A stretch of DNA of 6,337 nt, from positions 1 to 6,337 of the forward strand of contig DJML01000076.1 in the NCBI GenBank assembly GCA_002436505.1, given 5' to 3'. Source of the DNA: Bacteroidetes bacterium UBA6491. Its GTDB lineage: Bacteria > Bacteroidota > Bacteroidia > NS11-12g > UBA9320. This document shows positions 1 through 5,797 of the stretch, one piece after another. Positions within the stretch are counted from its first letter, which is position 1; each line of letters starts with the position of its first letter. The notes under the pieces were generated by a model that was not told the DNA's origin, did no database searches, and saw only the letters and a program-made list of their open reading frames with translations. The translations under genes and the position numbers were made by a program.

Positions 1-485
1 TGTACAGGTTCTAGAACTCCTCCGATGCCCACACCGCCACTCAGATGTACATTTTGTCCTATCTGAGCACAACTACCTACCGTAGCCCAGGTGTCAACCA
101 TCGTCCCTGCGTCTACATAGGCGCCAATATTTACATATGAAGGCATGAGGATCACTCCGGGGGCTATGAAGGAGCCATAACGTGCGACAGCATGAGGGAC
201 GACTCTTACTCCAAGTTCTGCATAGTTGGTTTTAAGAGCCATTTTATCATGAAATTCAAACGGACCGACTTCAATTCGTTCCATTTTTTGAATCGGGAAA
301 TAGAGAATAACAGCCTTCTTTACCCAATCGTTAACTTTCCATCCTTCATCAAAAGGTTCAGCTGTTCTTAGATTTCCTTTGTCAACCAGCTCAATGACCT
401 CTCTGATGGCATCTTCTGTCTTCTTTTCTTTGAGCAAACTCCGGTTATCCCAGGCTGATTCTACTATTGTTTGCAAATTTTCCAT
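1..485 (-). CDS. dapD: 2,3,4,5-tetrahydropyridine-2,6-dicarboxylate N-succinyltransferase (partial, C-terminus off the left edge)
   Basis: DapD is a cytoplasmic enzyme that transfers succinyl from succinyl-CoA to tetrahydrodipicolinate in the succinylase branch of diaminopimelate and lysine synthesis. About 161 residues are visible, of roughly 275 usual for the family. The start MENLQTIVESAWDNR is typical of DapD. After an alpha-helical N-terminal domain (about 1-100), left-handed beta-helix hexapeptide repeats begin near residue 104. They contain the highly conserved blocks MPSYVNIGAYVD, GTMVDTWATVGSCAQIG and NVHLSGGVGIGGVLEP. The Asp in MVDTW (residue 131) is the expected catalytic Asp. The ATG overlaps the tktC stop by one base (TAATG), with a purine-rich A/G run just upstream, so translational coupling to tktC is likely. 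The frame stays open to the window edge with no defect. Family assignment is very secure; only the missing half cannot be judged. Confidence 0.97.
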   Translation of the reverse strand, partial: MENLQTIVESAWDNRSLLKEKKTEDAIREVIELVDKGNLRTAEPFDEGWKVNDWVKKAVILYFPIQKMERIEVGPFEFHDKMALKTNYAELGVRVVPHAVARYGSFIAPGVILMPSYVNIGAYVDAGTMVDTWATVGSCAQIGQNVHLSGGVGIGGVLEPV

Positions 486-1444
486 TAGGCTTTCTTTTTC
501 TCAAGTACTTTCTCAACGGCAAGTACAATGTCTTCTGGTGCAAGTTTGTATTTGATCAGGAGGTCCTCAGGTTTACCACTCTCTCCGAATCGGTCATCGA
601 CGGCGATCATTTCCATGGGACTCGGGTGGTTTCTGGCTAGAACACTGCTCACACTTTCCCCTAAACCTCCGTTTCGCTGGTGTTCTTCTGCCGTAACTAT
701 CGCGCCTGTTTTCATAACAGATCTGATAATTGCTCTTTCATCAAGTGGCTTAATGGTGTGGATATTTATCAGTTCAACACTGATACCTTTTTCTGCAAGC
801 CTTTTAGCGGCTACCACAGAGTTCCAAACCAAATGACCGGTGCACACAATCGTGACATCTGTACCTTGTTGCATGATCCATGCTTTACCGATCTCAAATT
901 TCTGATCAGGGTCTGTGAATACAGGCCATTTTGGTCTTCCGAACCTTAAATAGACTGGTCCTTCATGTTCAGCGATAGCAATAGTAGCTGCTTTGGTCTG
1001 ATTATAGTCGCAAGGGTTTATCACTGTCATGTTAGGGAGCATCTTCATCATACCAATGTCCTCCAGGATCTGATGTGTGGCGCCATCTTCACCAAGGGTA
1101 AGTCCGGCATGGGATGCACATATTTTAACATTTTTCTCAGAATAAGCGATTGATTGCCTTATCTGATCGTATACACGACCTGTTGAAAAATTAGCGAACG
1201 TTCCTGTGAAAGGGATCTTTCCTCCTGTTGCAAGTCCGGCTGCAAGGCCCATCATGTTTGCTTCTGCGATCCCGACCTGTATGAACCTCTCCGGAAATTC
1301 TTTTTTAAAGGCATCCATTTTTAAGGAACCCGTCAGATCGGCGCAAAGGGCGACTATCTCAGGATTCTTTCTGCCAAGCTCAAGCAGTCCGGCACCAAAT
1401 CCGGAACGTGTATCTTTTTTTTCTGTGTACGTAAATTCGCTCAT
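485..1444 (-). CDS. Transketolase, C-terminal subunit
   Basis: This is the C-terminal half (319 aa) of a split transketolase (COG3958 type). It carries the pyrimidine-binding domain (about 10-175) and the C-terminal transketolase domain (about 190-312). With the N-terminal subunit it should transfer two-carbon ketol units between sugar phosphates in the non-oxidative pentose phosphate pathway. The motif QVGIAEANMMG holds the expected catalytic Glu61 that activates thiamine diphosphate. ADLTGS (35-40), GEDGATHQ (118-125) and RFGRP (167-171) are further family blocks. The length matches stand-alone C-terminal subunits. A DXP synthase half is less likely, because the partner upstream is transketolase-like. 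The ATG lies 1 nt after the VWA stop, inside a 17-nt palindrome, with only a weak AGGTGA purine patch about 20 nt upstream. The stop overlaps the dapD start. The protein looks intact. The actual sugar substrate is not shown by the sequence. Confidence 0.95.
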   Translation of the reverse strand: MSEFTYTEKKDTRSGFGAGLLELGRKNPEIVALCADLTGSLKMDAFKKEFPERFIQVGIAEANMMGLAAGLATGGKIPFTGTFANFSTGRVYDQIRQSIAYSEKNVKICASHAGLTLGEDGATHQILEDIGMMKMLPNMTVINPCDYNQTKAATIAIAEHEGPVYLRFGRPKWPVFTDPDQKFEIGKAWIMQQGTDVTIVCTGHLVWNSVVAAKRLAEKGISVELINIHTIKPLDERAIIRSVMKTGAIVTAEEHQRNGGLGESVSSVLARNHPSPMEMIAVDDRFGESGKPEDLLIKYKLAPEDIVLAVEKVLEKKKA

Positions 1445-1459
1445 ATTAAAGTTTAATAT
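1443..1459. repeat. 17-nt perfect palindrome at the VWA/tktC junction
   Basis: Two 8-bp arms, ATATTAAA and TTTAATAT, surround a single central base. The element covers the last codons and stop of the VWA gene and the first two bases of the tktC ATG. In mRNA it could fold into a 7-bp, all A-U stem with a 3-nt loop that partly hides the start codon. The symmetry is a direct observation. A regulatory role is unproven, and an AT-rich junction could give this by chance. Confidence 0.6.
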
Positions 1460-2813
1460 AGGTCACCTGACCAGATCTTATTATGAATTCTTTGGAAATG
1501 GAGTTTGCCGTGTTGTTCTCGGTGAAGGACCTGATCACAACGGTATATGTACCCGGTTGCATAACAACAGGCTTGTTGGTGGTCGAGAATTCCACACTGG
1601 CGATCCATTCAAAAGCACCGCCGTGCCAGCGATATAGGTCACCAATATAGCCGTTGGTTGCTTTAACACTTAGCTGTCCGGGTTGATTGATCTCAATCGT
1701 CGTGGTTGTGGACTGGTCTATCCTGACATCTTCCTGCAACATTCTGGGGAGACAGAGGATTTCTACATCGTAAGTGCCAACGATATATTTCTCTGCTGTA
1801 TTGAATTCCTGAACATGGATCACCTTATCTGAATTTTTTTCCCGGATCAGCGCATTCAGCCTTATATAACCGCTTCGCCCATCTACTTTAAACTCTAATG
1901 AACCCTGAGGCGCATCAATGGCTATGATATTGTGTCGCCCGGGAACAAGTTTTACGTTCTTTTTTTCTACAGGGGGGATGGTATGAACAACAATATCATA
2001 ATTCAGGGAAGGATCGAGGTACATGGTATCAGGTATTCCTCTTGCATTCATGGTATGCACCACATTGGATTCAAATTTGAGCGATCCTGCCCGGTAAAAG
2101 GTCATATTTATATCAGTCTCTGTCGGTCTTCCGAACTTGTCAAGTAAATTGACCTGGGCTGTAGTATTGTCGAGAGCCTGTGAAACGACAATGCCAAGTA
2201 CATCTTCGAAAGCCTTTGCTGAATTGGCCTCAAAATATTTCCCAACGCATTCGAATTGAGATCTGAATTTGTAATTAACACCCACGCCGATGATAAATGG
2301 TTTTAAGATAACTCCTTGTTTTTGAAGCGTCTGCGAAACCGCGCAAGGATCTCCATCGCACTCTTCTATTCCATCGGTGATTAGAATAATGATGTTCCTG
2401 GCTTTTTCGTCTTCCGGGAAATCATACGCGGCCTGTTGCAGCGAATATGCGATCAGGGTTGTCCCTTTGGGCCTGACCTGTGATATTTTAGATTTAATAA
2501 GAGGCAGGTTGTCTTTTGAGAAAGGAACTTCAAGTTTGGTGTCCTTGCAATTGTATTTTTCTCTTACACTTTGATGGCCAAATACACGAAGTGCAATTTC
2601 AACATGATCCAGATTGTTAAGGCTGTCGCACATTTTTGTGAGCAGTTGCTTGGCAAGCTTCATCCTCGTTGAATTATCCATGGTACTGTACATACTGTTG
2701 GACGCATCAAGAACGAATAAAATACGGGTTATTTTTCCTTGAGACTGTGCATAAAGAGGCAGCGCACAAATTAATGTGATCAGTAATACAAGTCTGTTCA
2801 GAAAGCCTTTCAT
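1446..2813 (-). CDS. Secreted von Willebrand factor type A domain protein with C-terminal beta-rich repeats
   Basis: This 455-aa exported protein has no specific name that I recognise. Residues 1-22 form a signal peptide (MKGFLNR, then a hydrophobic stretch), with likely signal peptidase I cleavage at LYA/QSQ. The mature protein is probably periplasmic. A VWA domain spans about 29-212 with a complete MIDAS metal site: D36-x-S38-x-S40, Thr118/119 in KGTTLIA, and Asp147 in ITDGIEEC. C152 and C157 in ECDGDPC may form a disulfide, as in exported Ca-activated-channel-like VWA proteins. Residues about 213-455 have no named domain but show a three-fold beta-rich repeat near Tyr272, Tyr348 and Tyr423. 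There is no C-terminal membrane helix, LPXTG or obvious sorting domain. The start follows tktN by 25 nt and the stop is 1 nt before tktC, so it is co-transcribed with both. Its placement between transketolase halves is unusual, and no functional link can be read from the sequence. Adhesion or protein-protein binding is the family-level guess. Confidence 0.88.
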   Translation of the reverse strand: MKGFLNRLVLLITLICALPLYAQSQGKITRILFVLDASNSMYSTMDNSTRMKLAKQLLTKMCDSLNNLDHVEIALRVFGHQSVREKYNCKDTKLEVPFSKDNLPLIKSKISQVRPKGTTLIAYSLQQAAYDFPEDEKARNIIILITDGIEECDGDPCAVSQTLQKQGVILKPFIIGVGVNYKFRSQFECVGKYFEANSAKAFEDVLGIVVSQALDNTTAQVNLLDKFGRPTETDINMTFYRAGSLKFESNVVHTMNARGIPDTMYLDPSLNYDIVVHTIPPVEKKNVKLVPGRHNIIAIDAPQGSLEFKVDGRSGYIRLNALIREKNSDKVIHVQEFNTAEKYIVGTYDVEILCLPRMLQEDVRIDQSTTTTIEINQPGQLSVKATNGYIGDLYRWHGGAFEWIASVEFSTTNKPVVMQPGTYTVVIRSFTENNTANSISKEFIIRSGQVTYIKL

Positions 2814-2838
2814 ACTATTATAACCTGTTTAGGATATA

Positions 2839-3702
2839 TCATATTGTTTCCAAAAGCGGGTAGTCACCGAGTGTCTCCTTATTTTGCGCAAGGGCGGATC
2901 TCAGTTGTTCGTCGTTTGGAGCAATGCCGTGCCACTCATGTGACCCCATCATGAAGTCAACGCCATGGCCCATTTCAGTGGTCATTATTAATACAATGGG
3001 TTTACCGTTCCCTAACTTAGATTTGGCCTTATTCATCGTGTCCAGTACATCCTGGATATTGTTGCCATTCATTTCAAGAACCTCCCAGCCAAAAACCTTG
3101 AATTTGTCGGTTAGGTCATTGAATCCCATAATATCAACGGTTGAACCATCGATCTGTTGCTGGTTAAAATCAACGGTCACGATCAGGTTATCTATTTTGT
3201 TGTGAGCAGCGAACATTATTGCCTCCCAGTTCTGGCCTTCTTCGAGCTCCCCATCCCCCAACAAAGCATAAACTATTTTATCATCATTATTTAGCTTCTT
3301 AGATAATGCCAAGCCTGCTGCTACAGATAGCCCCTGTCCAAGGGAACCGCTCGCAACCCTGATCCCGGGCAATCCTTCCTCTGTGGCAGGGTGTCCCTGC
3401 AATCTTGAATTAATTTTTCTGAAAGTATTTAGCTCCGCAACCTCAAAAATTCCTGCCCTCGCCATCGTTGAATAAAATACCGGGGATACGTGTCCATTGG
3501 ACAGAATGAAGACGTCTTCACCAATGCCATCCATCCTGAAATCCGATGGATCATAATCCATGATATTGAAATATAGCGCTGTAAAGAATTCTGCACAGCC
3601 TAAGGACCCTCCTGGGTGACCTGATTGGGCTGCGTGGACCATTCGGACGATGTCTCTCCTGATCTGTGTGGTAATATCCTGTAATTCCTGGATTGTCTTC
3701 AT
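2839..3702 (-). CDS. Transketolase, N-terminal subunit
   Basis: This is the N-terminal half (287 aa, COG3959 type) of a split transketolase. It carries the thiamine-diphosphate pyrophosphate-binding domain. The ThDP/Mg motif starts at GDG (149-151) and ends at Asn180 in VDFNQQQIDG. Conserved histidines expected in the active site are H29 (SGHPGG), H71 (LSNGH), H104 (LQGHP) and H258 (HEWHG). SGSLGQGLSVAAG (118-130) is another signature block. The protein cannot act alone, because the catalytic Glu and the C-terminal domain lie in tktC, two genes further on. It is the first gene of the four-gene operon. The ATG lies 50 nt from the divergent oxidoreductase start and no strong Shine-Dalgarno is visible, as is common in Bacteroidota. 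The protein is full length and shows no defect. Confidence 0.96.
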   Translation of the reverse strand: MKTIQELQDITTQIRRDIVRMVHAAQSGHPGGSLGCAEFFTALYFNIMDYDPSDFRMDGIGEDVFILSNGHVSPVFYSTMARAGIFEVAELNTFRKINSRLQGHPATEEGLPGIRVASGSLGQGLSVAAGLALSKKLNNDDKIVYALLGDGELEEGQNWEAIMFAAHNKIDNLIVTVDFNQQQIDGSTVDIMGFNDLTDKFKVFGWEVLEMNGNNIQDVLDTMNKAKSKLGNGKPIVLIMTTEMGHGVDFMMGSHEWHGIAPNDEQLRSALAQNKETLGDYPLLETI

Positions 3703-3710
3703 GTTGTGGA

Positions 3711-3718
3711 TAAAGTTA
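3711..3718 (-). promoter_or_regulatory. Possible Bacteroidota-type -7 element upstream of tktN
   Basis: On the minus strand the bases TAACTTTA match seven of eight positions of the Bacteroidota -7 consensus TAnnTTTG. They lie 8 nt upstream of the tktN ATG. No convincing TTTG-like -33 box sits at the expected distance, and the implied leader would be only a few bases. This is a weak candidate, given because the operon's promoter must lie either in this 50-bp gap or inside the divergent gene. Confidence 0.2.
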
Positions 3719-3752
3719 CAAAAATGACGTTTTAATTGATTATTACGGTTAT

Positions 3753-5333
3753 TTGTGGATAGTATTTGGAAAAGTCTTGAGTCAGCATAACATTGATATA
3801 AAAGTGAATCCGGACCACATTGATGATGAATCTGTGGTACGTGGTTTAGCGGCTAAAAGTTTAAGGATCAAACCTGAAAGAATAACCGGGATCCGTATTG
3901 AACGAAGGTCTATTGACGCCAGAAAACAAGCTGTATATCAGCTTCGATTAAAGGTATACGTAGAGGAGGATTTCATTCCTGACGCATTGCCGGATGTCCA
4001 TTTTAAACCCGTTGGAGAAAGAACTGTAATTGTGGTAGGTGCCGGCCCCGCGGGGTTGTTTGCCTCCTTACGTTTACTTGAGAATGGTATTAGGCCTGTA
4101 ATAATTGAACGGGGCAAGACGGTGAAAGAAAGGAGAAGGGATCTGGCCCTGATATTTAAGGAGAGAATAGTAGACCCTGAAAGTAATTATTGCTTTGGAG
4201 AAGGTGGAGCCGGGACATATTCCGATGGCAAGTTGTACACAAGGAGTAAAAAAAGGGGAGATGTTCGTTCGGTGCTTGAAACCTTCGTTCGTCATGGAGC
4301 GTCAGGCGATATTCTGATAGATGCACATCCTCATATCGGAACAAATAAATTGCCGGGAATCATAGAGCGTATTCGCGAAACCATTATTAAAAATGGGGGA
4401 GAAGTACACTTCGAAACACGAATGGAAGAGTTGATGATTGCATCTGGCCAGGTAAATGGGGTGAAAACTAACAAAGGATCCTTCAAAGGAGATGCAGTGA
4501 TCCTGGCAACCGGACATTCTGCACGCGATGTTTTTGAGATGCTTGAAGCTCAGGGCATTCGTATTTATGAAAAACCTTTTGCCCTGGGCGTTCGTATAGA
4601 ACATTCACAAGAACTCATCGATTCTATTCAGTATAAAATGAAACCTAGGCATAAGAATTTACCTCCCTCTTCTTACCGGCTTGTCACTCAGGCGGATGGA
4701 AGGGGCGTGTTCTCATTTTGTATGTGCCCCGGCGGGATCATAGCACCGTCAATGACAGGCAGTAACGAGATCGTTGTCAACGGGTGGTCGCCATCAAAAC
4801 GGGGAGGTAAATTTGCCAACAGTGGATTTGTGGTGGAAGTAAGAAAAGAAGACTGGGACAATGTCGATGCCCCGGTCGGTCTGCGTGCCATGAAATTCCA
4901 GGCAGAAGTAGAAAGGAATGCTTTTATCGCAGGCAAGGGCAATCTGCACGCTCCTGCACAACGTTTGATCGATTTTGTTAACAGAAATGTATCAAAAGAC
5001 CTGCCAGACACTTCATACATCCCAGGGGTAACCACAGCCAATATGGACGATGTTCTGCCGGGATTCATTGCGGGGAGAATACGCACAGGGTTAAAATATT
5101 TTGGAAAAAGGATGAAAGGTTTTCTCGGACAGGATGCAATTATGGTTGGTGTCGAAAGCCGGACGTCGTCTCCTGTTTCTGTGCCACGCGATAAAGAGAC
5201 GCTTCAGCATCCGGATGTTATCGGATTATTCCCATGTGGTGAAGGAGCAGGGTACGCCGGTGGGATCGTATCAGCAGCCCTGGATGGATATGCATGCGCT
5301 GAAATGGCTGTGTTACTGAAGAGTAACAGATAG
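3753..5333 (+). CDS. FAD-dependent oxidoreductase, COG2509-type (NAD(P)/FAD-dependent dehydrogenase family)
   Basis: This is a soluble flavoprotein of up to 526 aa; the substrate of its family is not established. Residues about 12-88 form a small N-terminal alpha/beta domain with the RRSIDARKQA block that I associate with this family. A Rossmann FAD-binding motif follows: VIVVGAGPAG (92-101) with acidic E119 in VIIERG. Further conserved segments are YCFGEGGAGTYSDGKLYTR (146-164), LATGHSARD (251-259) and FSFCMCPGG (320-328). The last includes a Cys-x-Cys pair (C323, C325). GLFPCGEGAGYAGGIVSAAL (491-510) is the C-terminal FAD-contact block. There is no signal peptide or membrane segment. The frame has no ATG or GTG between the in-frame stop at 3711-3713 and residue 18. 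TTG at 3753 is the longest common-codon start. TTG at 3777, after GGAAAAG, and GTG at 3804 are alternatives that may fit the usual family N-terminus better. The 3' end overlaps the convergent PRTase gene by 21 bp. Confidence 0.92.
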   Translation: MWIVFGKVLSQHNIDIKVNPDHIDDESVVRGLAAKSLRIKPERITGIRIERRSIDARKQAVYQLRLKVYVEEDFIPDALPDVHFKPVGERTVIVVGAGPAGLFASLRLLENGIRPVIIERGKTVKERRRDLALIFKERIVDPESNYCFGEGGAGTYSDGKLYTRSKKRGDVRSVLETFVRHGASGDILIDAHPHIGTNKLPGIIERIRETIIKNGGEVHFETRMEELMIASGQVNGVKTNKGSFKGDAVILATGHSARDVFEMLEAQGIRIYEKPFALGVRIEHSQELIDSIQYKMKPRHKNLPPSSYRLVTQADGRGVFSFCMCPGGIIAPSMTGSNEIVVNGWSPSKRGGKFANSGFVVEVRKEDWDNVDAPVGLRAMKFQAEVERNAFIAGKGNLHAPAQRLIDFVNRNVSKDLPDTSYIPGVTTANMDDVLPGFIAGRIRTGLKYFGKRMKGFLGQDAIMVGVESRTSSPVSVPRDKETLQHPDVIGLFPCGEGAGYAGGIVSAALDGYACAEMAVLLKSNR

Positions 5334-5795
5334 TGCTTTCAGGTCTTCAGATTTGAAAGAAATGTGTTCCTGAAGGGTGGTGGCCAGTGATTTACCGACA
5401 TAATCTGCACCGATCGGAAAAAGTTTATGATCTCTGTTCGCAAGTATAGCTGTCCTCAGCTGAGCCGGCTTATGGGACATAACAGCGGCCGCTGCTTCCA
5501 TTAATGTTCTTCCGGAGTTTAATACGTCGTCAATCAGAACAACAGACCTCCCCTGTATTTCTCCTGAAACCTCAAAACCATCAGGGCCGGGATCTACAAT
5601 GCCCCTTACTATCTTCAGGTCTGCTATTTGCTTTAATTCATTTTCAATCAATTGCGTGACGACCAGACCTCTGTTTGGAATCCCTATCAGGATAACGGAA
5701 GATTCATCGCAATTGTCCTCATAGATCTGCCATGCGATTCTCTTTATTCGCTCAATGATCTGCTCGTGTGTAAGAATTAATGTTTCCTGTTCCAT
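5313..5795 (-). CDS. PyrR-like phosphoribosyltransferase
   Basis: This is a 160-aa type I phosphoribosyltransferase-fold protein, expected in the cytoplasm and using PRPP. The PRPP-binding loop is clear at VVLIDDVLNSGRT (85-97), with its paired acidic residues D89-D90. An upstream block, LIGIPNRG (36-43), matches the start of the PyrR core. The segment RDHKLFPIGADYVGKSLATT (121-140) resembles the corresponding PyrR region. It is about 20 residues shorter than typical PyrR (about 180 aa), and the region between the core strand and the PRPP loop is reduced. Uracil phosphoribosyltransferase activity or another purine/pyrimidine PRTase role is therefore possible, but binding to pyr mRNA is doubtful. 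No pyr gene is adjacent. It starts 2 nt after the coaE stop, so the two are probably co-transcribed, and its end overlaps the convergent oxidoreductase gene. The fold is certain; the exact substrate is not. Confidence 0.88.
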   Translation of the reverse strand: MEQETLILTHEQIIERIKRIAWQIYEDNCDESSVILIGIPNRGLVVTQLIENELKQIADLKIVRGIVDPGPDGFEVSGEIQGRSVVLIDDVLNSGRTLMEAAAAVMSHKPAQLRTAILANRDHKLFPIGADYVGKSLATTLQEHISFKSEDLKALSVTLQ

Positions 5796-5797
5796 AA

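Noticed and set aside
485..1444. 1-deoxy-D-xylulose-5-phosphate synthase C-terminal half
   Set aside because: DXS is normally a single ~620-aa chain; the upstream partner is a transketolase N-terminal subunit with its typical histidines, so a split transketolase is the better reading.
1206..1637. 143-aa plus-strand open frame across the tktC/VWA junction
   Set aside because: It is antisense to two confident genes, has low-complexity composition without motifs, and spans their stop/start junction.
2742..2813. Lipoprotein signal (Cys16) in the VWA protein
   Set aside because: The residues before Cys16 are L-I rather than a proper lipobox with a small residue at -1; a signal peptidase I site at LYA/QSQ fits better.
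4688..5086. 132-aa open frame on the minus strand inside the oxidoreductase gene
   Set aside because: It lies wholly antisense to a well-conserved coding region, shows no recognisable motif, and fits a codon-bias shadow.
5316..5350. Intrinsic terminator between the convergent genes
   Set aside because: The stem is only 7 bp, the loop is 21 nt, and there is no T-run after it on either strand.
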